64,000 nt of DNA from Notospermus geniculatus (lineage: Eukaryota; Nemertea; Pilidiophora; Heteronemertea; Lineidae), in assembly GCA_002633025.1 (NCBI GenBank), contig NMRB01000731.1:173206-237205 (forward strand), read 5' to 3'. Of this stretch, positions 1 through 11,072 are shown piece after piece (within the stretch, counting starts at the first letter, position 1; every line of letters starts with the position of its first letter). The notes beneath the pieces are model-generated. The model was not told the origin of the DNA and ran no database searches. It was given only the letters and a program-made list of their open reading frames with translations. The translations under genes were made by a program, and so were the position numbers.

Positions 1-2514
1 GATAGGGACCAACAGCTGCACTGCACCACTGAGACGGCACCGTGTACTGGTGCTCTTGATGCTGCGAGTGCTACCGACAAAAGCCTCAAAACAACTACAT
101 TAGAGGTCAACGACGCAAACAGCGCCTACTAATTCGAACTAATTCTCATTAATTACCAATCATCACAATCATATCAAGGAGAAAACTACCTACCTATATT
201 TCCCATATTTTCACACACCACAGAGACGAAATTATTGATATTAAGTAAGAGTTTAACTGATGCAATGCATTTCCCATCGATCCAAAATGGGAGCCAAAGT
301 TAGGAAGAATCAATTAAGTTTAAACACATTAACTAACTTTTCCTTTGGGAGATGATGGATCATTTTATTAGCGACTTAAGTCTACTTGGCGACCTGACAA
401 ATGAAGCCTTTTTTGTCATTTACAAAAGAACTTCTGACTCCCAGCGGTCTGTCAACTCGTCCAGTCTGGTATGGGCCGAAATGTGTTCCGAGGGAGGGTC
501 AAACATATAATGTATACTGACCTAATTATAACCCTTAAAATCGTCAAACCTAATGTGAAACACTAAACTGACACACACGTCTGATGCATGCGTCACACTC
601 ACAGGCTAAAAATAAGGTAGGCCTAGGTGCCCAGTTCGGAGAAAAAACTGAATGGGAGGGGGTCATAGGTGTCGGCCCCTGGTGGCAAAGGCAGAGTTTT
701 TCTATACCAGATGGTTGTGCTGATTGGGTGTGACCTGACCAATGGGCTCAGGGCAGCACACCGAAACTATGTCCTATACAATATGGACGCCTTTTGTGTG
801 GGAAATTGACCAGGACCTAGATGTCAGTTTCATTTCAATAATTCTACCACTAGTGACACCTATTGAGGCAGCTGGATAGGGTCCCCATAGGGGTACATAC
901 ATTATATTTGCATACTTTTTATGTCAAAAGTCATGGTGTTCTCGAAGGGAGTCGTTGCCTGAGTGAGGCAGAACTGCAGAAAACCATTGTTGCCCAACGC
1001 CGGGGGGGGGGGGGGGTCTTGAAAGCGAAACGGCCCAAATGGCGAAAGTGTTTGACCTCAATTCATTTCAGCATCCAAGAGAAGGTATCACTCGGGTAGG
1101 GTAGGGTTGGTAGAAGATTGATTTCAGAATCCCTCTGGCAAAACCGCAGTAATAAGGGCCAAATAAAACCCTTGATTTATCAACTGCATAGTCTGTGTAC
1201 ACAGCAACACACACGGTACATGCACAGCCAAGGTAAACCTTAGCAAACCTTCAGTTTTTACATGCTAACGTAAACAACATAGATACAGCTCAAATTCCTA
1301 TTGCGTTGTAAGATTATAAGAGAAAAGGGGATCTTACCGGCAGAGAACCAGATCCACTCCAAATCCTTCGACTCAGTTTGGGGTTGGTGGAAGACAGCCA
1401 TGATTGCACACAGAAGATATATACTATTAATTTTGATGCTCAGATCAGTAATCCACCCATTCTCCAGTAGCAGAGAGTGCAGGATATTAGCTTAATCACT
1501 TAAGGAGTGGTTAGTTTCAGAAGGCATTGATGTTGGAGAATACGTGGCAGGCTAACTGGTCGTTTAGCCATTTTCTTCATGGATGGTTTGCCAGATGATT
1601 TCATCCAGGGCTGCGGGAAAGCTACGCGTATGATATGAAACAAATGCTATTTGTTCACCTGAATATTGCATAGATCCACATATTAAACTTCCCATCATGG
1701 CAAAGTTAGCGTGAAACGGACAGTAGAAACTACAAGGAAATTTAAAGGGATAGTTGGCCATGATTTTCAGATGCCTTGCACCGATGACGTACATGCAGGC
1801 AGGGAGCGAGCGCTAACCAAAGATTAACTCAAGATGCTTTTAGGAGAGAGCCAATGACCGGAGAGGGCCAATGATCGGTGTATGGCCATCAACAAAAAGA
1901 ACAGACCAATCGTGTGGGGAACGGATAAAGAAGTCGTATCAGCTGAAAGTGACAAACACCAGCTAATGACTGACCATTGGCTCCATCACTGAGCTGTTCA
2001 AAATGTTCAGTGAAAGTGTTCCGGTGGGCTAAATCCCATACTAAATCATACATTACAATGTATATGGTAGAATAAAGAAAAGGCCGATTTATCAGCAATG
2101 CCTATGAAAGTTTTAGAAACACCCAGGCAAGATTTTGTCACGTCTAATAGAAGACTATAAACTGGTATTATCTTTGTGGTTATGATGGTAAAGTACTGCC
2201 ACCGTTTGTTTGTCTTACAGGGTGTCTCAGAAGAAATAGCAAAAACACACTAAAAGTCATTAAAGGCTGCAATAACGCAGGGTACGGTACAATTGGCATC
2301 TCGTCTGAGAAGCGCCATAAGCATTGTCGCTATGTCTGTGAACTGACTTCTGAGAACTGCAACGCAATTCGTTGTCGTTCTCGCAGCGTGTCTAAACCTC
2401 CCTAATCAATATGGCTTCAACATGAGAAAGAGTGTTCACTTCCTTTCCAAACTGACTGAGGATGTCATCTGAAAATACGACCGTGGATCCGCGACTTCAA
2501 ATGAGCATTTACCT
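1..2514. other. No supported gene; unique-looking non-coding DNA
   Basis: Only short unsupported reading frames are present. A run of 15 G lies at 1002-1016. On the minus strand an open stretch ending at a good donor (GTAAGAT just below 1330) could be a small exon starting with ATG near 1401, but no partner exon was found. A second minus-strand stretch near 2419-2485 follows a TTTTCAG acceptor and reads open for about 22 codons, also without a partner. Confidence 0.4.
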
Positions 2515-2723
2515 TTAAAGGACCACGGTATTGCCACTTTTTCTCGACAGCCGGCGCCACCGCGCCACTCTCCAACCCACGGACTAACTACATTGTCGGC
2601 GAATTGGCCCGATGTAATATGTACATTCTGTAATGCATTTATGTACTTCCTGTTGCTGCCGCTAGGTGGCTCCCTCTACGTCGGCCGTCAAATAACGCGA
2701 GACCCAATACCATGCTCCTTTAA
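2515..2723. mobile_element. TTAA-flanked MITE, type A copy 1
   Basis: The element is bounded by TTAA at both ends and has imperfect inverted ends, AGGACCACGG against CCGTGCTCCT. Two other copies with the same order of motifs (CTCGACAGCCGGCGCCA, then CTAGGTGGCTCCCTCT) lie at 22072-22271 and 40774-40985. A TTAA target site with short inverted ends is the habit of piggyBac-like elements. There is no coding capacity, so this is a non-autonomous copy. Confidence 0.65.
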
Positions 2724-2973
2724 TGCAGACCTGTGTACACTACCAAGGATTTCCTCGTGCGCTCGATCATGCCCGTCTTGAGTTTAGCCGAGAGGAATTC
2801 GGGGAAAAACCAAGGAAAGCTAACGTTTGTAAGAACAAAGCTTCACCTGTAGAAAACAATACAATTCCTTAGCAGAAGACGCCAGCGCTTTGATTTCAAA
2901 ATAAACACCTGGCGGATTCTGGGGCAATTATTGGGATACCTGGCGGTGAAAGGTGGGGAATATCAAAGGTGGG

Positions 2974-3129
2974 ATGGCTGAAGGTTCTGGACGGGATCGC
3001 GCGATCAGGAATCTTTCTGACTCCGTAAACACAATCAACCCTGACCTCGACGACTTAGAAACATACCACGGAGAAGATGAAACATTCCGCAGAGCTGAAG
3101 GGATGAAAGAAATCCCCCCTTCTTTTACT
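2974..3129 (+). CDS. Possible short coding exon (unrecognised)
   Basis: An open frame begins with ATG in a fair context (GTGGGATGGCT). It encodes a polar, acidic N-terminal-like segment (MAEGSGRDRAIRNLSDSV..., later DDLETYHGEDETFRRAEG) before running into the 28-bp minisatellite. I do not recognise it. No donor site convincingly ends it and no partner exon was found, so it may be chance. The opposite strand also holds an exon-like stretch here, after an acceptor CATCCCTTCAG. Confidence 0.18.
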
Positions 3130-3562
3130 GAGGAGCAGAAATCCCTCCTTTATAGAGAAGGGCAAAAATCCCTCCTTCTTTACTGAAGAGCAGAAATCCC
3201 TCTTTGTTTACTGAGGGGCAGAAATCCCTCCTTCGTTACTGAGGAGCAGATATCCCTCCTTCTATACCGAGGGGCAGAAATCCCTCCTTCTTTACCGAGT
3301 GGCAGAAATCCCTCCTTCGTTACTGAGGGGCAGAAATCCCTCCTTCGTTACNCCCTCCTTCGTTACTGAGGAGCAGATATCCCTCCTTCTATACCGAGGG
3401 GCAGAAATCCCTCCTTCTTTACCGAGGGGCAGAAATCCCTCTTTCGTTACCGAGGGGCAGAAATCCCTCCTTCGTTACCGAGGGGCAGAAATCCCTCCTT
3501 CGTTACTGAGGGGCAGAAATCCCTCCTTCGTTACTGAGGAGCAGAAATCCCTCCTTCTTCGC
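3108..3562. repeat. 28-bp GA/CT-rich minisatellite
   Basis: About sixteen tandem units of the form GAGGGGCAGAAATCCCTCCT plus TCGTTACT, with substitutions between units (TTCTTTACC, TTCTATACC variants). An N at 3352 sits where one unit is cut short, which suggests the assembler collapsed or joined the array. Because 28 is not a multiple of 3, the open frame running through it cycles its peptide and is not evidence of a gene. Confidence 0.9.
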
Positions 3563-4861
3563 AGAATGACGATTGGAGATTCGACGCAATGTAGGAGGAA
3601 ACTTGCGGTTCGAACACCACGATGCCACTGTGACATCTCAATGCACTCCCCGTCAAGTGCCTTGTCCAAGGACTTCGACATTACCAATATAATCTGATAG
3701 AGGCATGTACATACATGGTTGATAATATCAATTAACACCAGACAGTTAATTGAAGAGTTGGCAGATCAGTTTGGAATTCGGATTCAAGGAGATTAATTTA
3801 ATCGATGTTTGGGTTATGACTAACGTACTGGTGCTGCCCTCTATGGGAATTACGAGTAACTAACCTGAAGAATGAACACCAGAAACCTTTTAACAAATTA
3901 GCCTGTAAGATTTACGCAGTGCCACCTAATGGACCATGCGCCTAATAAAACGATCATTTCGTCTCCTGGAGCATCTTCAGTCGCACCTGAATGGGGCAAG
4001 GTGAAAACCAGGTGCAACGAAAACCAACATCTATCAGCATAGACGGGTAAACAAATTGAATACAGTAGGAAGTAATCTACGAAGTCTCGTTAGTAAAACA
4101 TTCTTGCTGGAAAGCTGAATGTAGACCAACTTAAGGTCAGAGTATTGCGTTCTCATTTCAAAACCTGCCGGGGTCCAGCTTCCTCAGTTACAGATTGTCC
4201 GCATTGCTGACCACACAGCAAGCTGTTGACATCATCGAATCGAACTCCGGACACTGACACTTTTGATAAATTTTGAAGGAGCTACATCCCAGTGGCAAAT
4301 TAAAGCCAGGTCTCTGTGACCTTACGACTGTGCCATTTTGGTGTAACTTCGACAGCGTCTGTGGTGTTCATGTACATTCTTGTAGTGTTCCCATTGAAAA
4401 TTACTAAATATTACCGTACCTTTTTGGCTTTGGGGGTTATTGGACTCTCGGGGGGTAGACACTTTTTGCAATATTTCGGCCAAAATCTACATGATAAACA
4501 CGTTTTTTGGTGACCATCTCATAGTTGGGTTCACTGGTTGCCAAGTATGTGCTGAGACTTTGGACAAAAATGCAATTTTTGGCGAGATCTTGATATATTT
4601 TCGGAAAATTTTCACTGGACTGTCCCTTAATGATCAAGACTGAAGGTTGTGCAGGTGAAAAATTTGATGAAAACTTCAGTTGGTAAACCCTCAAAACCAC
4701 CCTGCCCTCTTTGAACTGCTGTGGAAGACAGGGATGTTGGTCGATTTGAATAATTGAAGCGGGATCTGTTAGACAGTGCATGTGGCTTTTACATGTCCAA
4801 AAATTGGGAAGATATAATTAGTAGTTATCGAGTAAATCAAGAATATCAGGTGCGGATTTAC
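3563..4861. other. No gene seen
   Basis: AT-rich DNA with no convincing exon. The stretch about 4150-4265 resembles 40545-40660 (shared CTGACCACACAG and a CACTGAC.CTTTTGA end), so it is an old dispersed repeat. A strong-looking minus-strand acceptor (CTGTCTTCCACAG) lies near 4730, but the following frame closes quickly. Confidence 0.4.
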
Positions 4862-7800
4862 TTATGACCAAGAGTGTACCTATTCCTGCCGACTGATTTT
4901 TCGAATTTCCTGCTGAATTCAACCGTATGGATGAAAGATGCTTCACATAAACAAACAGCAAGCTGCCGAATTCCAGTGAAAGATAAATGTTCAGTGAATG
5001 CAACTTTTGCCGAATGAACAATATGGCAAAAAAGAATGTTTATGAAATGAAACTCTACGAAGGTAAACACTAGTCACTGAATAACGTAGTTTCTGTTTAA
5101 CCAATGTCACATTTTACCAATGAAAACAAAAAAATACACAAACCTTTTGATATGAGTAGTGTCCACTTTCTCAATGAACTCCCAAACAAATAAGAAGATA
5201 CAAATACGGCAGTTTAGCTGTGTCTATATACTTGTATGGCCTTTGTGCATCGATCCTCTAATTGAGAACACTCAACCAACTCGTACATAAGCCGAATGTA
5301 CACAGCTGTCAAGAGATGAAAACCAAACCTTACCAACAAAATCAATCGCTGTGATTAGTTTAACAATACTTGTTTCCATCTGTTGCACTGATATTTGGTC
5401 ATTTGATGAATTTTTTAAAAATTTTCAGAGGCATTTCCCATGTAAGTTGATTTCAGTAAAATAATACTGGGGGATATCAATTTCAGCTCATGTCAGTGCA
5501 CATACATGTAATCCTATTCGAGCTACAAAATTATAGTCATGTATAAATTATCCACGAAACTGTCCCACTACAATGAACACAGCCTAATGGCAGGTATGTT
5601 CCGGTGTATCAGGGGAGAAAGTCCTAGGGATGCAAGTCTGGGAATCCGGGGGGGGGCACTATGATGCATGTCACACCGGTGTTACATCCGCCAATGTTCC
5701 CCGTTTTTCAATGTTTCCCTCTTTGTATTGGGACCGTAGTTACAATAGACAGCTATTGACAGACCACGACCGTTCAACCGGTAACATCTGCCGTTGTTCC
5801 CCGTTTTTCAGCGTTTCCCTCTTTGTATTGGGAAGGCAGTGACATTAGACAGCCGCCGCTAGAGAGACCATGACATCATATCCAACATAGAGCACAAAAA
5901 ACGACACACAAAATGATAGTACAAGTAAAGTCGTCTCCGAATTTCGCAAATTTTCGACCCCAATCGGGATCTTCCACTTTCTAGTAGAGATCCCAGAAGT
6001 GAACATACTAGAACTGTGAAATTTGCTCGACAGCAAATTTGATGGTCCCTACATCAGAAAATGGAAATTGAATGAAGAAAGGGCAAGGAGGGTTATGACT
6101 CTGTGGCACAGCAGTCAGGGAGGGGAGGGGAGGGGAGGGGAGGGGCAGAGTCCTGCCTTCAGAGACCAGAGGAAGGGCAAAGTGGTGGAGACGGAGACGG
6201 ATCCATCATTCGTGCCTGAACCAAACGAAAAACAAACAAACCAAGGAAAATATCGAAGTTCATCAGTTCAGAATAAAAACCTCTTCAAATTCACTCATAA
6301 AGTCATTTTTTGAAACTATCTAACATTTCAGACCTGGATACAAATATTGACTGCTCGATGGTACTGCTTGATTTTGAGGTCATTGAGTAGTTTTCTTGGA
6401 ATCGTGTGCCAATTGATTGTGGAAGAAGAAAGAAAGAAAGAAAAATTTCCTACCTCCCCAGTGATATCAAGATGGTCCCTACATTGACAATGTAGGGACC
6501 ATAATGAGCTGGACCATGACAGTTCAATAGGGCAGTACAATGAGGGGGAATACACGTATTCACATAGAGAAACGCTAGATAGGTGTTACACCAGCCATAA
6601 AAGAGTTAACAGGTCATTAATGGGAGAAGTAACATTAGTATTATTACTCCAAGAGTAATTTAGAGTAATGAGTTTACAACCAACAGTAGAGAAATGAGAT
6701 AACTTGTGCAATTATTATCTTAACTTCATCTGAATAGACGAATGAGTGGCTATTAATATTCTCCAGCAATCTTGCAGTGGATGGTTTTTATTAGAAACTT
6801 CTCGCATATTTCCTCTGCGTTAGACTACACTGTATTCTGGCATGTCTGGTCCTCCAGTGTGGCTGCTGGACAACCACTGATTCATGTTCATCACGACATT
6901 TTGACCAACCAAACAGGTCACCCCAATCTCCAACGCAGGGGTCAGACGATTTCACCTTATACAGTGGAACAACCGAAAACACAAGACGCCATACCTCTGG
7001 GCTGGCGAGACTGAGGTCACCTAAGCCAATCACGCCCTCCCTGCGTCACCGCATACTATGTGGCAGGGTGAGGGTACCGACTTGTGTGTGGTGACGAAGG
7101 GAGCGAGCACACACAGGATGCAACAGGCTTAAAGCAAATGGCTCGCGGGGTTTGTTTACATTTTTGATGGTACCTCCCATAGAGAGTGAATCTAGCCTCC
7201 AGGCAAAGCCGTGCTCCAGCCATATGCAAAACCTGTGCAAATATGCGAACGTAAACACTGGGGACGAGGTTCCATTAAAAATTTGTTAAAATGGGTTAAT
7301 GACGTTTCAAATTCAGTCGGTCAAAATGTATATTTTTGTGCAATCCACATTGATTTTGAAGCGGCAGATTTTGCAGAATACGCCTCCAAAGTTTGGCTGT
7401 CTGATGCATTTCCCATTAAACTAAAATCCTTCTTTTGCCTTTTTCTAAAAATGGTGCTTGATATCGAGGACCAACTGTCATGGCGCCCCAACAAACCCCG
7501 CGAGCCATTTACATAACTTCGAATCATCGCGTAGGAGACTGGAAGCTAGGGTTATGCCTACCGTAATTTTTTTTTGATTGAAAGTGCACGGTCCCATTGG
7601 TTATCACCATCCATGGACAGGGCAGTAACAGGCCTAGGCCTAATGTCTTGCAAGTTGTTTGTGCGTGCGTATGTGTGTATATACATGTACATGCACATTA
7701 CACACATCCCAATAATGCTGCACGCTGTTGTAAATGAAACTACAGTATTAGCACAAAAAAGATTTTAATTGGTGATTTGAACCCAATAGGTTGTTGCAGA

Positions 7801-8968
7801 CAGTATTCCACAAAGGCCTAATAATTTCCAAAAAATACCTAATAGGCCTATCGGGCGACGTGCCAGTGTGCACTAAGACAATGTACAGCTGTACCTAGTA
7901 GGCCTAGTAATTATCGCACAATAGGCAATCATTATGATGGCATGGTCGCCACATCCGAACCACATACATGACATACTATATTTTGTACAGCTGATGTTTG
8001 ATTTTCAACAGTATTCTGAAAGGTAGCCTGTATACAAATGAAATATACCTTTCAAACAGGGCTAATGTAAGGGTCTATGTGAAAGTCTTGCCTCGAGATT
8101 TTGTGTAGGATGCGAATTTTTGGACCAGTGACATGAGTGACGGTAGTGATTGTTCCTTCCACATCGAGCTGCAATTTGAGGTATTTAATACGGGATACAT
8201 GACTGGATACATACTGCAGGGCAAAAATGCACAGATCAAGCTCTTATGACCAAAAATGACTTTGCGGACTTTCTCCCAGTTCACACCACTCTAGGCCTAG
8301 ACTGTGTGCACAGCAGCGCAGAGTATGTGCCGGTACATCCAACCTAAGGAATTAATGTATATTTTACTGTCCCACCCTCACGGACAAGGTGGGGATGCCA
8401 GCCTGTCTCCATTCCAAGAGAACGTACTGACACACAAAAAAATAATACATTCATGCATTCCGAGCTTTGTACGCCATGCCACCCATCGCCCCCAAAGGCG
8501 CCAAACGTATGCACCGAAACGTTCAATATGCCTCTCCACACCAGCTGTTGTGCAGATCTTGATGGCGAGTGAATCGAAAGTGGTGTGGGTAGGCGTTGAT
8601 TTCACTACATTTTCAAGCCTATACAATGCTTTGAATTCATTTCTGTGCATTTCAATCAAAATTCCATTCATTATCCTCAAAAATGAACCTGAAATGGGAA
8701 GCGAATACCCAGGCAGACGACAGAGCAGGCGGGAGATAAAATGTAAACAATCACAGCTTGCATGCATCACTGGCAGACGAGAGGACGGACGTCAAACAAA
8801 GGTTGAAAATATCCCACACCGATGTTTAAATCAAAACAAAATCACGGAATTCAAAATCAGAACTTCTAAATCAATCACTGACATGTATTGATCATGAGAT
8901 TACGAGAAGGAGACGAGGCACTGACCTGTTTTTTTAGGGCTATCCTTACCAGGTGGTTTTGTAGCCAT
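4862..8968 (-). CDS. Candidate multi-exon gene, unrecognised product (partial, 3' end not found)
   Basis: Four minus-strand exons chain in phase. 8926-8968 starts MATKPPGKDSPKKT and ends at ACAG/GTCAGT in phase 1; an alternative donor G/GTAAGG lies 24 bases earlier in the same phase. 5334-5387 encodes QQMETSIVKLITAIDFV between a CAG acceptor and GTTG/GTAAGG. 5144-5169 (26 nt) adds ESGHYSYQK. 4862-4962 adds 33 residues, beginning LAVCLCEASFIHTVEFSRKF. The join reads without a stop and looks helical and cytoplasmic. A CCAAT box on the minus strand near 9020 lies about 50 bases upstream of the ATG. The weakest link is the GAG acceptor of the 26-nt exon. No downstream exon was found in the right phase, and I do not recognise the family. 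Other exon combinations remain possible. Confidence 0.35.
5891..6000. repeat. Half-copy of the CGACCCC foldback family
   Basis: The segment starts AGCACAAAAA, continues ACGACACACAAA, and reaches AAATTTTCGACCCCAATCGG. This is the same order as the left arm of the foldback complex at 56768-57412. Only one arm is present here, so it is a truncated copy. It lies in the large first intron of the candidate minus-strand gene. Confidence 0.55.
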
Positions 8969-9014
8969 GATGCTGTGCATACTATTGAAATGTCCTCGGC
9001 TCCTAGCCTGTCGC

Positions 9015-9030
9015 GTTTCTACCAATCAGA
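9015..9030 (-). promoter_or_regulatory. CCAAT box upstream of the candidate gene start at 8968
   Basis: The plus strand reads TACCAATCAGAA, which gives TTCTGATTGGTA on the minus strand. It lies about 50 bases upstream of the proposed ATG at 8968. A CCAAT box at this distance is typical of TATA-less animal promoters, but the motif is short. Confidence 0.3.
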
Positions 9031-10160
9031 ACACGAGAACCCTCGCTGAACAAAATCCATAATGTAAGCTATGGCGATGTAGCCTAGCCTTGCGAGCTAG
9101 CTGCATGTATGCTAAAAATCAATAGTTTCGCTAGCACCACACAATAGCAAAGAACTAACGCACGCCGATGGATTCAGCTATGCTCTTTTTCAAACCAGCA
9201 TCATGGTAGCATGGAGGTGAGCTGGACGCGTGTCGCACTTGCGCTATTGTTACATAAGAGCATTGTAAAGTTGCCTCCATTGTGTTTCGTTACCATAGTG
9301 CGCACTGAGTCTAATTAATGGTACTTACAACTCAATCTCGCAATAAATCGATCAACGAAAAAGGTTAGACAGCTGTGTTACCTGCATGTAGTGGATATTT
9401 TTAAGCTCACAAACTGCCATGTAACGAATTCATGTCTTTTCCAAGCAAAATTTCAAACGAACATTTCGAAAATTAGCAAGACATGCTTGACCACTCACGA
9501 AAAAAATTACATGTACTTCATCACACGCTATTGACACCGGCCGACGTCCGATGTTGAATGGGACATCTTTTTCGGTGATGTTTACGTTCACCGTAGGTTT
9601 CTAAACCTCGGTATTACTACCACAACGTCTGAAAAATTTGAAAAGCGCATTCAGCGCCGATATGATCTTGCAAGAGCAGGTGCGACTTGACCGTGCAAAA
9701 GGCTGTCAGGAAAGGCTACAGTGCTGCAATCTAGCGGTTGAACGAAAAACACGACGCGTTTGGCGTACCGAATATTTCCGAACATGGTCGAAGGACTTCC
9801 GAGCGAAATCTTTTAGTGACAGATGGTGGAAAAGGACGAATGATAAGCGCAACTGGCGGTTCGGCTGTGAACTGTAGGGCTAGGCTATATAATGCACAGA
9901 ACCCTGATGCTCAAACAATGTGAACTGACCATCACCAGTCAGTAACCGTCTCCATAAACGTTTCCCCATGACGACGGATTGGTGCCATTTTTCTGAACAT
10001 AAAATCAAACACCCAATCGGGTTGCTCGTTACAAAGGGCTTCATCGGAGTGAAATCACCCAAGTATCCAATCAGATGATCTGGTAGTGTTACATATAGCC
10101 GTACGAGAATAATATTCAGTAGCCCCTTGAGAGTGATTGTGACGAAGCTAACCTTTCCAA
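9031..10160. other. Intergenic, no gene seen
   Basis: Open frames around 9638-9923 are short and overlap in different frames. They show no splice support and no recognisable domain. Confidence 0.4.
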
Positions 10161-10408
10161 GGGAATAAGAAATAAAACTGGAAAATAAGAAGTGTGAAAT
10201 TCTGGAATATTGCGCGAATTTTTCAATTTCTCAAATTGGGAGAACATTTTAACCATTTTGAGAAATTTAAAAAAAAGACATTTGTCTGATTTTTCGGGCG
10301 ATATTTCTCAAAATGGGAAAAAAAATTCTCCCAATTGAGAAACTGAAAAATTCGCACAAAATGACAAAATTTCCCACTTCTTATTTTCCACTTTTATTTC
10401 TTACTCCC
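10161..10408. mobile_element. Foldback element with long AT-rich arms
   Basis: The left arm GGGAATAAGAAATAAAACTG is matched in reverse at the right end by CACTTTTATTTCTTACTCCC. Pairing continues inward through GAAAATAAGAAGTG / CACTTCTTATTTTC and CAATTTCTCAAATTGGGAGA / TCTCCCAATTGAG. No coding capacity. Confidence 0.7.
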
Positions 10409-10982
10409 TTTCCATAAATATGCAGGAAATCACATTTCATGGGTTGTACCTTGCGAGGTCTTCGATCGAGGGGGGGGGGGCATCGATCCCACTACGGCAA
10501 AGCAAAACTAGGACGATGATGAAATACTGTTTGTTACCATTCAAAGTTTCATAAAAATCCATCCTGCCAAGTTGGTCTCTGAGGATAAGTACTTGAAATC
10601 CGAACCTACATAATCCTCTCAATCAAAGTAGATGATCGGGATATCTTGGGCCCATCCCCCAGGGCTCTCGTTCCGGGCATAAATATATCATGTGCTTGCC
10701 TGTAATCACGTATCAGAGTGCACTTACATTTTCTTCTCAATGTCTAAGTACATTTAAAATATCATTAGAATTTGGAGGATAATCGTTGTAATCCAGATAA
10801 ATCCTCGAGTCCATAGAAAGGATTAAAAACACTGAGCTGAAACCGATGATTATTCCAAAGTTTCTATCGTGTCATCAACCTGCCACGTTGGAGGTAACCT
10901 CACCCCAGGACACCCCGTCCTGAAACCTTGTCATTAACTTGCTTTACTGATACACCTCCTGGGGACGAATTCTCCGGGTACA

Positions 10983-10990
10983 TATAAAAA
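10983..10990 (+). promoter_or_regulatory. TATA box of the first peptide-precursor gene
   Basis: TATAAAAA lies 83 bases before the ATG at 11073. Transcription would start about 30 bases downstream, near 11015-11020, leaving a 5' leader of about 55 nt. The same arrangement is seen, on the other strand, for the gene that starts at 20875. Confidence 0.55.
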
Positions 10991-11072
10991 CTGGATCATA
11001 ACAAACGCATGCAGAATATTTTTGAGTCGACACCCATTTCCTAACGAGCGATTGACTGAAGGCTACATCGTG

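Noticed and set aside
1564-1616. Possible minus-strand terminal exon after TTTCCCGCAG
   Set aside because: It is open in two frames and neither joins in phase to the candidate gene exons.
3299-3738. Repetitive open frames through the minisatellite
   Set aside because: They arise from tandem repeat units lacking stops, on both strands.
8089-8216. Minus-strand stretch reading LDVEGTITTVTHVTGPKIRI after a GCCCTGCAG acceptor, proposed as another exon
   Set aside because: It looks coding in two different frames, and no donor places either in phase with the exons at 8926 and 5387 except a poor GC site.
8304-8891. 195-codon open frame on the plus strand, the longest after the transporter and GPCR
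   Set aside because: The minus strand is open over much of the same span, the composition is not protein-like, and no domain, splice site or promoter supports it.
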